The notes under the pieces are model-generated. The model ran no database searches. It was not told the origin of the DNA and saw nothing but the letters and a program-made list of their open reading frames with translations. A stretch of 64,000 nt of DNA from Mesorhizobium sp. (GTDB lineage: Bacteria; Pseudomonadota; Alphaproteobacteria; Rhizobiales; Rhizobiaceae). How positions within the stretch are numbered: position 1 is the first letter of the stretch; every line of letters begins with the position of its first letter. The DNA is taken from NCBI RefSeq assembly GCF_004962245.1, contig NZ_SUHQ01000025.1, forward strand, positions 54,766 to 118,765. Reading direction: 5' to 3'. Both the position numbers and the translations under genes were made by a program. Shown here piece by piece: positions 26,573 to 35,748 of the stretch.

Positions 26573-28610
26573 GGACGGTGCAGCCCTGGCGAGAGACGGC
26601 AAGCTTGCCGGGCGGACATGGCCGCGCGGCACGTTCGGCAATCAGCCGGTGGGCGCGATCCTGCTCTGTGCGGTGCTATCAGCGGCAGCGGCGGCGGCAA
26701 CCGTCTCCAATCTCACTGTGCAGCTGCCGTCGGCACTTTGGCTGCAATCGCTCACCGCCCCCGACATCGAGGACATGCGGCAGGTTCTCGTCCACTATGC
26801 CTTCCTGCCCAGGCTTGCGGTCAGCCTCTTGTGTGGTGCCGCGCTTGGGCTTGCCGGAACCGTCCTGCAGCAGGTTCTGCGCAACCCGCTGGCGTCGCCG
26901 GAAACCGTCGGCGTCTCGGCCGGTGCCCATCTGGCGCTGGCCTTGGCGACGCTCTTGGCACCCTCCTTGCTCGCCTTCGGTCGTGAATGGGTGGCGCTGG
27001 CGGGTGCCTTCGTCGCCATATCAGCCGTCTTCGCCCTGTCCTGGCACAAGGGCCTGTCGCCGCTATCCGTGGTGCTCGCGGGGCTGATCGTCAGCCTCTA
27101 TGCCGGCGCGATCGGGGCGGCCCTCATCGTGCTGCAGCACGAATGGCTGGCCAGCCTGTTCATCTGGGGTGCCGGTTCGCTCGGCCAGCAGGACTGGACA
27201 ACGACGCTGTGGCTGTTGCCGCGCATCGGTGCCGCGGCGGTCGCGATCGGCTTGATGGTGCGGCCACTGACCCTGCTTGGCCTCGACGATGAAGGCGCGC
27301 GCAGCCTCGGCGTTCCGCTTGGCGTCTATCGCTTCGCCGGGCTGGCTGCATCCGTCGCGCTCACCGCCTTCGTCGTCGCAGCCGTCGGCGTGATCGGCTT
27401 CGTCGGCCTGGCGGCCGCGTCCCTTGCCCGCATCGGCGGCGCGCGCCGGCTGAGCCAGCGGCTGGTCATGGCGCCGCTCATCGGTGCATCACTTCTGTGG
27501 GCCGCCGACCAGGCGGTGCAATTGGCGACCGGGCCGCAGGGCGACCTGCTGCCGACCGGCGCGATCACAGCCCTTCTCGGCGCGCCGTTGCTGCTGTGGC
27601 TGCTGCCCCGCCTTGCCCTTGGCCTGGAGGTCCCGGCGCTCACCGCGGAGCGTCTGCCCAGAATAGGCCGGCCTGGCCTTGTGCTGGCGGCAATCGGTCT
27701 GTCCCTGCTTCTGCTGCTCGAGCTGGCCTTGCTCTATGGGCCGGGGCCGCATGGCTGGACAATCGCCTTCGGCGATCAACTGCAGCCCTTGCTGGCATGG
27801 CGGTGGCCCCGCGTGTCCGCCGCGTTTGCCGCCGGCGCGATGCTGGCGCTTGCCGGGCTGATGATGCAGCGGCTGACCGGCAATCCGATGGCAAGCCCCG
27901 AGGTGCTCGGCATCAGCGCCGGGGCGGCGCTCGGCATGATGGTGGCGCTGTTCGCGCTCTCCGATGCGGGCCGCCCGGCCCAGACCGCGGCGGCGACCGT
28001 CGGCGCCTTCGCCGCTCTGCTGGTGACGCTGGCGATCGGGAGGCGCGCCGCCTATGCGCCAGAGCGCCTGCTGCTGGCCGGCGTGGCTTTGACGGCGCTG
28101 TTCGACGCGCTGATCCTGGTGCTGACCGCCACCGGCGACCCGCGCGCCGTGAAGCTCCTCAACTGGCTCACCGGCTCGACCTATGGCATCGATGCCGATG
28201 CTGCGCTTCTGACCGGCGCCATCGCAATTGTCCTATCGCTTCTCGCCCCGCTTTTCCTGCGCTGGCTGGAGATGCTGCCGCTCGGGTCCTCCGCCGTTCA
28301 GGCCCTTGGCATCGATGTGCCCAAAACCCGGCTTCTCGTGCTGCTGATGGTCGCTGCGCTCACGGCCGCGTCGACGCTGATCGTCGGGCCGCTGACCTTC
28401 ATCGGCCTGATGGCGCCGCATCTTGCCCGCCGCCTTGGGCTGGCCCGCGCGCTGCCGCAAGCCGCCGGCGCGGTACTGGCCGGGGCGCTGATCATGGTCG
28501 CCGCCGACTGGATCGGCCGCACCGTCATCTTCCCGCTTCAGATTCCGGCGGGGCTCGTCGCCACGCTGATCGGCGGCCCCGTGCTGATGTGGTTGCTGCG
28601 CCGCCGCTGA
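26565..28610 (+). CDS. Iron-siderophore ABC transporter permease with two fused FecCD domains (FhuB-like)
   Basis: 681 residues, twice the usual FecCD length. The duplicated motifs are NPLASPETVGVSAGAHLAL in the first half and NPMASPEVLGISAGAALGMM in the second. IGFVGLAAASLARI and TFIGLMAPHLARR are the matching ATPase-contact loops. GTG 26565 follows GGGGAGG and overlaps the binding-protein gene by 8 bases. About 20 membrane segments are expected. No ATP-binding (FhuC) gene is present in this cluster, so the ATPase must be encoded elsewhere. Confidence 0.9.
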   Translation: MAEDGAALARDGKLAGRTWPRGTFGNQPVGAILLCAVLSAAAAAATVSNLTVQLPSALWLQSLTAPDIEDMRQVLVHYAFLPRLAVSLLCGAALGLAGTVLQQVLRNPLASPETVGVSAGAHLALALATLLAPSLLAFGREWVALAGAFVAISAVFALSWHKGLSPLSVVLAGLIVSLYAGAIGAALIVLQHEWLASLFIWGAGSLGQQDWTTTLWLLPRIGAAAVAIGLMVRPLTLLGLDDEGARSLGVPLGVYRFAGLAASVALTAFVVAAVGVIGFVGLAAASLARIGGARRLSQRLVMAPLIGASLLWAADQAVQLATGPQGDLLPTGAITALLGAPLLLWLLPRLALGLEVPALTAERLPRIGRPGLVLAAIGLSLLLLLELALLYGPGPHGWTIAFGDQLQPLLAWRWPRVSAAFAAGAMLALAGLMMQRLTGNPMASPEVLGISAGAALGMMVALFALSDAGRPAQTAAATVGAFAALLVTLAIGRRAAYAPERLLLAGVALTALFDALILVLTATGDPRAVKLLNWLTGSTYGIDADAALLTGAIAIVLSLLAPLFLRWLEMLPLGSSAVQALGIDVPKTRLLVLLMVAALTAASTLIVGPLTFIGLMAPHLARRLGLARALPQAAGAVLAGALIMVAADWIGRTVIFPLQIPAGLVATLIGGPVLMWLLRRR

Positions 28611-28639
28611 CGCCCCTCATTCCAGCACAAGAGATGTTC

Positions 28640-29521
28640 ATGTCCGAACTGATTTCGACGCCCGCTCTGATCGCCGACACCATGGTCCACGATCTTGCTC
28701 CGGCGCATGGCGGTGAACCCTACCGGATATTTCTGCACGTGCCGGCAAAGCCAGCGCCGCAGGCCGGCTGGCCGGTTCTCTACATGACCGATGGCAACGC
28801 CGTGATCGGCACCGCCGTCGATGCCATGCGCGCGCAAGCGGGTTACCCGCTCGGCACCAATGTCGAGGACGGCGTCATCGTCGCCATCGGCTATCCCCTG
28901 GCGGGCGCCTACGACCCGCTCAGGCGCTCATGGGACCTCGGCCCGCCGCCGGGCAAGACCTACCCGCCATTCCATGATGGCGGCCCGGAGGTTCGGACCG
29001 GCGGGGCGGAAGAATTCCTCGCCTTCATCGAGGACGAGTTGAAGCCGTGGGTGGCGGGCCGCGCCAGGATCGATACCGGCCGGCAGGCGCTTTACGGCCA
29101 TTCCTTCGGCGGCCTGTTCGCGCTCTATGCCCTGTTCACCCGCCCTCTCGCCTTCCGCACCTGGGTGGCGGCCAGCCCGGCCATCTACTGGGAGGATCGC
29201 GCCATCGACCGCTTTCTCCAGGCGTTCGAAGCCGCCGTACCGGATGGCTTGAGGACGCAGGTGATCCTGTCGGCCGGCGAATACGAGACGGAAAAGCTGG
29301 CGCCCTTTCAGGTCGGCGCCGCGGACGAGGCGCAACGCCTGGAGCACAAGATGCTGACGCGCACCGACGAATTCGCGCGCCAGATGGCCGAGCGCCTTGG
29401 CGCCATTCCCGGCCTGAGCGCCGGTTTCGAACTGCATGCCGGCGAAAACCACATGTCCATCCTGCCGGTCACGGTCAACCGAGCGGTGCAGGCGGCGTTC
29501 GCGGTGCATCATCATCATTAA
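28640..29521 (+). CDS. Alpha/beta hydrolase, siderophore esterase type (Fes/IroE-like)
   Basis: 293 residues from ATG 28640 (AAGAG 6 bases upstream; ATG 28634 is an alternative). The nucleophile elbow is GHSFGGLFALYALF, with Ser in GHSFGG. The oxyanion region is WPVLYMTDGNAVIG and the likely catalytic His is in AGENHMSILP. No signal peptide is seen, so it should act in the cytoplasm. It follows the FhuB-like gene by 29 bases, which suggests it releases iron by hydrolysing imported ferric siderophores. It ends with four histidines. Confidence 0.82.
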   Translation: MSELISTPALIADTMVHDLAPAHGGEPYRIFLHVPAKPAPQAGWPVLYMTDGNAVIGTAVDAMRAQAGYPLGTNVEDGVIVAIGYPLAGAYDPLRRSWDLGPPPGKTYPPFHDGGPEVRTGGAEEFLAFIEDELKPWVAGRARIDTGRQALYGHSFGGLFALYALFTRPLAFRTWVAASPAIYWEDRAIDRFLQAFEAAVPDGLRTQVILSAGEYETEKLAPFQVGAADEAQRLEHKMLTRTDEFARQMAERLGAIPGLSAGFELHAGENHMSILPVTVNRAVQAAFAVHHHH

Positions 29522-29845
29522 ACGCAGGGCTTTGAGCGCGCCAAGTGCCGGCGACAAGGGTTGCGCGATCACGGAATCGCCTGTGCTCGGTAGAGGACGC
29601 ACAGCTTCCTATCGGACCTGACTACGATCGTGCAAGCGTCGCCCAAGGCGGGCTTGAAGACTTTGGCGGAGAAGGTGGCCGGCGCCACTTTTGGGGGGGC
29701 GTTGGGGAGGTTGCCTGATCGGCGCCGGCCTAGCGGAAATCAGGTCCGCCGCAAGGAAACATAACATGCACGACAAAGTATGACAGTGGTGTGATCACGT
29801 AAGACCGATCGCGCTTCCCGATGCGGTGCGCCGCAGTGGTTTCAT
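29522..29845. other. Intergenic region without recognisable gene
   Basis: 324 bases between convergent genes. It contains short GC-rich inverted stretches but no open frame, RNA gene or clear terminator that I can support. Confidence 0.5.
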
Positions 29846-30517
29846 TCAGTGTTCAGCCAATGCGGGACTATCCATCGCTGGCCCCTGGTAGAGCTTGCGC
29901 TCCATGGCGGCTTTCGCCGTTGGCCAGTCGTCGGCCGTTATCGCATATCGTGCGAGGTCGCAGTCTCTTCCGTCGACCTGTCTCGCGCTCCTGGCGATGC
30001 CCTCCAGAGTGAGTCCGGATTTTTCCATCGACCGCCTCGCGGCGATGTTTTCCGCGGACGTTTCGGATTCCCAGCGGCGAAAGCCGCATTCGTCGAAGGC
30101 GCGGACCATGGCGAGGTAGGTTGACTCCAGCGAAGCGAGTGTCCCGGCAAGTGATCGAGACTTGATGACACGGCCGGATTCTACTGTTCGGTGGGTCAGA
30201 TCGATCGAGCGGTACGCGCGGATGCCGAGCGCTCTGCCATCCCGCACGATCGCATAGATATCCGATGTGGCCGGGCGGGAGAGCAATCTGTCGATCAGAG
30301 ACCGTTTTCCACCGGACTTCGTCATCTGGTTCAGGTGCCCGACAAACTGGCTCTCTGACGAGATGATCGGCCAGTTCATGAATTCCACATAGTCATTCAA
30401 TTCTGTGCCGCCTAACGCCTCCCAAAGCTGCGGGCCGTGCTTCTTCGGGATCAACATCTCGTTGATGACATAACGACCTATCATCGGGGTTCGCGGTAAC
30501 GGCAATGCAGCTGTCAT
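29846..30517 (-). CDS. GNAT-family N-acetyltransferase (RimJ/RimL-like)
   Basis: About 223 residues from ATG 30517; ATG 30484 is an equally fair start and the frame is open to 30646. The fold is suggested by the order LWEALGGTELNDYV, DIYAIVRDGRALGIRAYRSID, and the acetyl-CoA end RAFDECGFRRWESETSAENIAARRSMEKSGLTLEG, where the NxxSxxxxxKxGF-like pattern is typical. It should acetylate a protein terminus or small amine; the substrate is unknown. It is monocistronic. Confidence 0.7.
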   Translation of the reverse strand: MTAALPLPRTPMIGRYVINEMLIPKKHGPQLWEALGGTELNDYVEFMNWPIISSESQFVGHLNQMTKSGGKRSLIDRLLSRPATSDIYAIVRDGRALGIRAYRSIDLTHRTVESGRVIKSRSLAGTLASLESTYLAMVRAFDECGFRRWESETSAENIAARRSMEKSGLTLEGIARSARQVDGRDCDLARYAITADDWPTAKAAMERKLYQGPAMDSPALAEH

Positions 30518-30965
30518 CGTCGAAGCTAATCCGAGTTCCGCGTCTGAGGGAAGCCGGGTACAAAACACGACAACATCCGCGTCGGCGGCTATCCGCAATT
30601 TGGGATCGGGAAACGCGCCTGAGCAGCGCAACGATTTCTTCTGCAATAGGGTCTGGCTCGGATGAAAACATGTCTTTCATCCGTAGGGCAGGCTCCTTCG
30701 GTAATGGTGCTTGTCCGCGAGCAACTCCTGCGCCGGGTCGGTTGGGCTGTTCGCGTCCGCAACGTCAAGTTCTTGAAGCCGGGTTTTCCGAGTCGGAGAG
30801 GGCCTGTTCGACGATGGTGCCGATTGAGCAGGGCTGACACGCTGAAGATCGCCGCCACCAAAGCCCTCAGTGCGTGGTGACGGCCGACCCCGGGGCAGGT
30901 GACGCTGACAGGAACCTTGTGGCGCTGGCGGGACAGCGCCCCTCTTCCCTCGCGCTGGCCAAGAA
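30518..30965. other. Non-coding or degenerate stretch between GNAT gene and the terminator at 30966
   Basis: Several short overlapping frames on the minus strand (for example one beginning MKDMFSSEPDPIAEEIVALL at 30680) look like pieces of a decayed gene, but none has a convincing domain. I do not call a gene here. Confidence 0.35.
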
Positions 30966-30993
30966 AAGCCGCCGAGGCGAAACCCGGCGGCTT
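30966..30993 (-). terminator. Terminator of the secreted coiled-coil protein gene
   Basis: On the minus strand AAGCCGCCG and CGGCGGCTT (plus positions 30985-30993 and 30966-30974) form a 9-bp stem followed by TTCTT. It lies 37 bases after the gene's stop. Confidence 0.8.
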
Positions 30994-31029
30994 GATCGTT
31001 CGACTGGGTCGTTTCAGCCGCGATCGGCT

Positions 31030-31815
31030 TTACGGCGCCGGAGCCAGCTTGGCGGCCACCTGGTCGATCTTGTCGGCAAGCACACCCTTGGCCCAGTCCG
31101 TGACCTCGGCGTCGACGGGCTTGTTGGCCATGTCGGCCAGTGCCGCGTCGAGCGATGCATCGTCGGTGCCGACAGCGGCCTGGTCGGCAGCCGTCTGGGC
31201 CGCGGCAGCCGCTGCTTCGGCATCCGAGACCGTGGTTTCCTGAGCCGCGACCTGCGCTTCCAGATCCGCGATCTGTCCCGGCAGGGCCGCCTGTTCCTCG
31301 GGCGTCATGGCAGCAATCTGGTCAGGCGTAAGCGCGTTCAACGTGTCGAGCTGCGCGTTCAGGGCATCCAATTGGGCCTGAGCGTCGGCCGCCGCCGCGG
31401 CCGCCTTGTCAGCTGCGGCCTGTGCGATCTGGGCGTTCGCGGACGCCACCACAAAAGCCTGTACGGCAGCGAACTTCTTGCTCTTGGAGTTCATATAGGC
31501 GTTGACGTTGCGTTGCAGCGAGTTCAACCGGCCGAGCTTGGCATGGATATTCTTTTCCTTGGACACGGAGGCGGTCTGCTCAGAGTCGTCAGCAGCAGTC
31601 TCCGTTTTGGCCTTGGCCACCTGCCCCTTGGCTGACGCCGACTTGCCATGCGAACCGCTATTGCCGGAATTGCCGCCAGCATTGCCGTTGCCGCCGTTAC
31701 CGTTGCCGCCGCCGTTACCGCCACCATGGCCGTTACCGCCTGCCCCGGCCAGCGCCGGAGATGCCAGAAGCGCGAACACGGCAAACGCGGCGAAAAGAGT
31801 CTTTCGGGATGTCAT
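31030..31815 (-). CDS. Secreted Gly/Asn-rich coiled-coil protein, unknown function
   Basis: 261 residues from ATG 31815, which follows AGGAGG. Signal peptide RKTLFAAFAVFALLASPALA ends near residue 23. A low-complexity GNGHGGGNGGGNGNGG block covers about residues 24-55. A long alanine-rich helical region follows (ANAQIAQAAADKAAAAAADA, AQETTVSDAEAAAAAAQTAA) that should form a coiled coil. The C-terminus WAKGVLADKIDQVAAKLAP is helical. It is probably periplasmic or exported. The family is not recognised; similar proteins occur in rhizobia as hypothetical proteins. Own promoter and terminator. Confidence 0.8.
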   Translation of the reverse strand: MTSRKTLFAAFAVFALLASPALAGAGGNGHGGGNGGGNGNGGNGNAGGNSGNSGSHGKSASAKGQVAKAKTETAADDSEQTASVSKEKNIHAKLGRLNSLQRNVNAYMNSKSKKFAAVQAFVVASANAQIAQAAADKAAAAAADAQAQLDALNAQLDTLNALTPDQIAAMTPEEQAALPGQIADLEAQVAAQETTVSDAEAAAAAAQTAADQAAVGTDDASLDAALADMANKPVDAEVTDWAKGVLADKIDQVAAKLAPAP

Positions 31816-32312
31816 GATTCCTCCTTTTTGAATCGCACCTTCGAAAATCAATATAACCACCAAATATGACGAAGAGCTAATTTATGTCTGAGAAACTTTA
31901 GGCAAAATGCGGAAATCCGGCTGGTTGCGACACCGACCTGCACCGAGGCCCTCGCATCATCCGGCGACACAAAATCCCTGTCAGCACCTCGGCTCTTCGA
32001 CCGCCCTGACCATCGACACGAGTCGCCCGGCGGCGCAGCCGATACCGCCATGCTCGAGGAGGGGCCGCACCTCTGTATACCCCCGTGTGGCAACGACTCC
32101 GATACAGATCGCTGATGCAGCAAATTCGGAGGAGCCCTCGCGGCAGGTTCATCTTCCCCCTCCCATGTCGCGTTCATGTCGCGTGGAACTGCCGATAGTC
32201 GCAGGAAACCCTTGGAAATCAACGGTAGCCGTTTGCAACATGGTGCGACATGAACGAGCTGGGGTGGCCAAGTTTGCCGCCCCGCAAGGCATTGATTTTA
32301 TTGGAGATTTTA
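31816..32312. other. Intergenic region before the tRNA-Phe fragment
   Basis: About 500 bases with AT content higher than its neighbours. No gene is supported; the open frames on both strands have no domain, signal or ribosome binding site. It leads up to the tRNA fragment that marks the island edge. Confidence 0.5.
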
Positions 32313-32335
32313 TGGTGCCCAGAGGCGGATTCGAA
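32313..32335 (-). other. 3' end of tRNA-Phe: attachment-site remnant and likely island boundary
   Basis: On the minus strand this reads from the T-loop (TTCGAAT) through the T-stem and acceptor strand (CCGCC, TCTGGGC) to ACCA. That is the 3' end of the alphaproteobacterial tRNA-Phe. The match stops after the T-loop, so the rest of the tRNA is absent. Integration of an ICE into the 3' end of tRNA-Phe leaves exactly such a fragment at the distal end. The CCA end points to lower coordinates, so the element should lie at higher coordinates. The Mesorhizobium symbiosis ICEs are known to use tRNA-Phe. Confidence 0.78.
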
Positions 32336-32910
32336 GCGAAGGAAATCTGGCTTTGTTTCCAAATAGTTGACACCCACACAAGAGCAGGGATAGCCAACAA
32401 AAATACCAACAAAATATTTCTGTGGATTGGTTCGGTTCCCGGATATCGCTCTATTCGCTCAATGCCATCGGATCCCAACCTCATCTCAGAAGCGGAGCGT
32501 TGAGCAAGTCGCAGGTCCGCTGCTGCCTCCAATTTCCCCGAGATCTGATCGCCCTTACCACTTGAAGATGGCGGCGAGAGCGTCTTTCGACTTGACGCTT
32601 ACGTCCTTGAAAATATTGAGCTTTTCGCGGCATTTGTTAGACAGTCTGTTACACGGCTACAGCGTTAATTTAAGCTCTCGGCATCTGAGCTCGCGCGCCC
32701 GAGCATCGACCTAATCCGATACTGGCTCGGGGCATCGTTGCTCCCGGAGCTTCAGCATAGTCTCGCAAAAATTCCCAAGCCGCTTCGGGGCTGACGAGTC
32801 TGCGAAGCCGACGAGCGATAGGCAATACCGAGACGCAGACATTACGTGACGGCACTTGATATTGCAGTGCAGCAAGCGTAGAGCACCGCCCGCTTATCGG
32901 AGTGTCGTCC
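32336..32910. other. Non-coding region between the attachment remnant and kup
   Basis: 575 bases. AT-rich just inside the boundary. No integrase or excision gene is seen at this end, and no other feature could be supported. Confidence 0.5.
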
Positions 32911-34830
32911 ATGGCCCTTACCAATGCTGGTAACGAGGCAGAACCTGTCGAACAATCGAGCCATTCTGAGGTCGAGCAGCACAGCACCAAGGTGCTGATG
33001 CTGGGCGCGTTGGGCGTGGTTTACGGCGATATCGGCACCAGCCCGATCTATGCATTCCGAGAGGCGTTGCACGCATCGGCCGGTGGCAACGTCGCCAACC
33101 GTGGCGACATCCTCGGCGTACTCTCGCTGATCATCTGGTCGCTGACGATCACCGTCACCATCAAATACATCATGTTCGTGCTCCGTGCCGACAATCGCGG
33201 CGAGGGCGGGGTGCTGTCGCTGATGGCGCTGGCGCGCAACAGTTTCCCGACGCGCTCGGCGGTGATCCTCGGCATCGGCATTGTCGGCGCGGCGCTTTTT
33301 TTCGGCGACGCAGTCATTACGCCGGCGATCTCGGTGCTGTCGGCGGTCGAAGGTATGAATGTCGTCACGCCGACATTCCAGCCCTATGTGGTGCCGCTGA
33401 CACTGGCCATTCTGGCGGTCGTGTTTGCGGTACAGCGGTTTGGCACCGGCGGCGTAGGATTGGTGTTCGGGCCCGTTACCGCGCTGTGGTTCCTGGCCAT
33501 CGGCCTTTCCGGCCTCAACCACATCATGGACGACCCGGAAATCCTGCTGGCAATCAGCCCGCATTATATCGTGTCATTCCTGATCAACTCGCCCGAAGTC
33601 GCCTTCGTCACGGTTGGTGCGGTTTTTCTCGCCGTCACCGGCGCTGAGGCGCTCTATGCCGACCTCGGCCATTTCGGGCGCAAGCCGATCGTGCTTGCCT
33701 GGCTGGCCATCGTGTTTCCTTGCCTGTTGCTCAACTATGTCGGGCAAGGCGCCTTCGTGCTGGCGAATGGCGGTGTCGTCGGTCATCCCTTCTTCGAGAT
33801 GAACGAAGGCCGGATGCTTATCCCGATGGTGGTGCTGGCGACGGCGGCGACCGTGATCGCCAGCCAGGCGGTGATCTCCGGCGCATTCTCGCTGACCAGG
33901 CAAGCAGTGCAGCTCAACATGCTGCCGCGCCTGGAAATCCTGCATACGTCGGAAAGACAATCCGGCCAGATCTATATGCCGCGCGTCAACATGCTACTGG
34001 CGCTCGTGGTGATGCTGCTGGTGGTCGGCTTTGGCGAATCCAGCAAGCTTGCCTCGGCCTACGGCATTTCGGTGACAGGCAACATGCTGGTGACGAACAT
34101 ACTGCTTTATGTCGTCATGACGCGCATCTGGAAATGGCCGCTCGGCGTCGCGATAGCCTTAATGGCGGTGTTCGTCTTCATCGATACCGGCTTCTTTGCA
34201 GCCAACATCGTCAAGGTATTCGAAGGCGGCTGGGCCTCGCTTGCCATTGCCGCAGTGATCGTGATGACCATGTGGACTTGGATAAGAGGCACCAGGTATC
34301 TATTCGACAAGACGCGCAGGAACGAGATTCCGCTCGATTCCCTTGCAGGCAATCTGTTGAAGAGGAAACCGCAGCTGATGTCCGGTACGGCCGTGTTCCT
34401 GACCAGCGATCCCGCCAGCGCGCCGACCGCGTTGATGCACAGCCTGAAGCACTACAAGGTGCTGCACGAACAGAATGTCATCCTCTCGGTGGTGACGGCG
34501 CAACAACCCGTCGTGCCCGACAGTGACCGGGTCAAGATGGAAACGATCAACGAGCTGTTCATGCGGGTGACGCTGACCTTCGGCTATATGGAGCAGCCCA
34601 ATATCCCGCGCGCGCTGGCGATTTGCCGCAAGCAGGGCTGGAAGTTCGACATCATGACGACCTCTTTCTTCCTGTCGCGGCGCTCGCTCAAGGCCTCGCC
34701 CAATTCCGGCATGCCGGTCTGGCAGGACAAGCTGTTCATCGGGCTGGCGCGCACGGCGGCCGACGCAACGGAATATTTCCAGATCCCGACCGGACGCGTC
34801 GTCGAGATCGGGACACAGGTGGCGATTTAG
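32911..34830 (+). CDS. kup: KUP-family potassium uptake transporter
   Basis: 639 residues. ATG 32911 is chosen for the GGAG about 9 bases upstream; GTG 32902 is an alternative. The signature GVVYGDIGTSPIYAFREALH is at about residues 36-55. Twelve hydrophobic segments follow, with ALFFGDAVITPAISVLSAVEG and TGAEALYADLGHFGRKPI typical of Kup. The cytoplasmic C-terminus ends YFQIPTGRVVEIGTQVAI. It imports K+ with protons. It lies on the island side of the tRNA-Phe fragment, which is unusual for a core transporter; rhizobia often carry several kup copies. Confidence 0.95.
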   Translation: MALTNAGNEAEPVEQSSHSEVEQHSTKVLMLGALGVVYGDIGTSPIYAFREALHASAGGNVANRGDILGVLSLIIWSLTITVTIKYIMFVLRADNRGEGGVLSLMALARNSFPTRSAVILGIGIVGAALFFGDAVITPAISVLSAVEGMNVVTPTFQPYVVPLTLAILAVVFAVQRFGTGGVGLVFGPVTALWFLAIGLSGLNHIMDDPEILLAISPHYIVSFLINSPEVAFVTVGAVFLAVTGAEALYADLGHFGRKPIVLAWLAIVFPCLLLNYVGQGAFVLANGGVVGHPFFEMNEGRMLIPMVVLATAATVIASQAVISGAFSLTRQAVQLNMLPRLEILHTSERQSGQIYMPRVNMLLALVVMLLVVGFGESSKLASAYGISVTGNMLVTNILLYVVMTRIWKWPLGVAIALMAVFVFIDTGFFAANIVKVFEGGWASLAIAAVIVMTMWTWIRGTRYLFDKTRRNEIPLDSLAGNLLKRKPQLMSGTAVFLTSDPASAPTALMHSLKHYKVLHEQNVILSVVTAQQPVVPDSDRVKMETINELFMRVTLTFGYMEQPNIPRALAICRKQGWKFDIMTTSFFLSRRSLKASPNSGMPVWQDKLFIGLARTAADATEYFQIPTGRVVEIGTQVAI

Positions 34831-35131
34831 TGCATGCCGCAGTTCAGCAGCTGAGAAGCCACTTGAGCGTGTCCATAGAAAGCGCCTCACTGAATACCAA
34901 ACATCCCATCCTCTGTTTGGTACGTTTCCAACTCTTGATATCTTTAGGAATTGACCCAAGGATCGCTGCTTGGGTTCTGTCTCGGAGGCGCGACTTCGGT
35001 GAGCAGAACTCTAGCAGCCCTTTCCCAGACTCTCCGCATGAATCGGAGTAGCCTGCTTCCATCGGCGATTTACATCATGGGCATCGCCGTTGAGCGACGG
35101 CCACGCTTCCGCCCTAATGGGAGGAACAGCT
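34831..35131. other. Intergenic region, no feature recognised
   Basis: 301 bases. A minus-strand frame (34844-35062) has an ordinary composition but no match that I can name and no ribosome binding site. Possibly decayed. Confidence 0.4.
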
Positions 35132-35413
35132 ATGGTCAGTAACACCAGCTCAATGAGTGGCATTGCCTATCCCAGCGACCTGGCTTTGTTGAAGCAGGTC
35201 TTTGATCGTGTCTGCGCCGAGGCAGGTATCTCCGTTAGCCGCATGCAGGCGGAGCGCCTGAGCGTGAGCGTAATGGCACTGTTCTCGGACGGCGAGTTCG
35301 ATGAGGCCGTTCTTTATGAACGCTTAAGCTTGATGCCCGCTCCTTGCCCAGAACGGGCAGCGTATGACCTCCGATCATCAGGAAGTCCTCACGAGCCTTG
35401 TAGCTCGTTATGA
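35132..35413 (+). CDS. Small hypothetical protein, rhizobial type
   Basis: 93 residues from ATG 35132 with a good GGGAGG upstream. The segment SDLALLKQVFDRVCAEAGIS, then SVSVMALFSDGEFDEAVLYE, matches a pattern I recognise from short helical rhizobial proteins of unknown function. After about residue 70 the chain looks out of frame with the rest of that pattern. Downstream, MTSDHQEVLTSLVARYETVV (from 35361) and SELDEGLLERLLVSLRKARV (about 35471) lie in two different frames, so this stretch may be decaying. Confidence 0.55.
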   Translation: MVSNTSSMSGIAYPSDLALLKQVFDRVCAEAGISVSRMQAERLSVSVMALFSDGEFDEAVLYERLSLMPAPCPERAAYDLRSSGSPHEPCSSL

Positions 35414-35748
35414 AACCGTAGTGTCGATACAGGACCGGATCGTTGAGCACGACCGGGCGTTTCGGGCCTAGCATCCGAATTGGATGAAGGCCTACTGGAG
35501 CGGCTGCTCGTCTCGTTACGGAAGGCCCGCGTCGCCCTGGAGCGCGAGATTGGGCCTACTTTTTAGTCCCGCTGTAACTATCGTTGGAGGTTCGCCACCG
35601 AGAGGAATTGGCCACGGACCTCGACAGTGGCTGCACCGAGACGGATCGACCGCTGCAAGTCTTTAACCGACGTGGACCTGCATTTGTTCCCCTAATGCAA
35701 CCATCCCTGATCTGCGGGTTACGCAAAAGGCGGGGAACCTCGGCCGAC

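Noticed and set aside
27497..28633. Frame upstream of the esterase start, overlapping the FhuB-like gene
   Set aside because: The real esterase starts at 28640. The rest is an out-of-frame reading of the permease.
29675..29710. G-run (GGGGGGG) in the intergenic region after the esterase, considered as a phase-variable tract
   Set aside because: It is not inside a gene and has no clear promoter position.
32149..32532. 127-residue minus-strand frame with one hydrophobic stretch, across the tRNA-Phe fragment
   Set aside because: It reads through the tRNA fragment and lacks a ribosome binding site; the attachment-site explanation accounts for the sequence.
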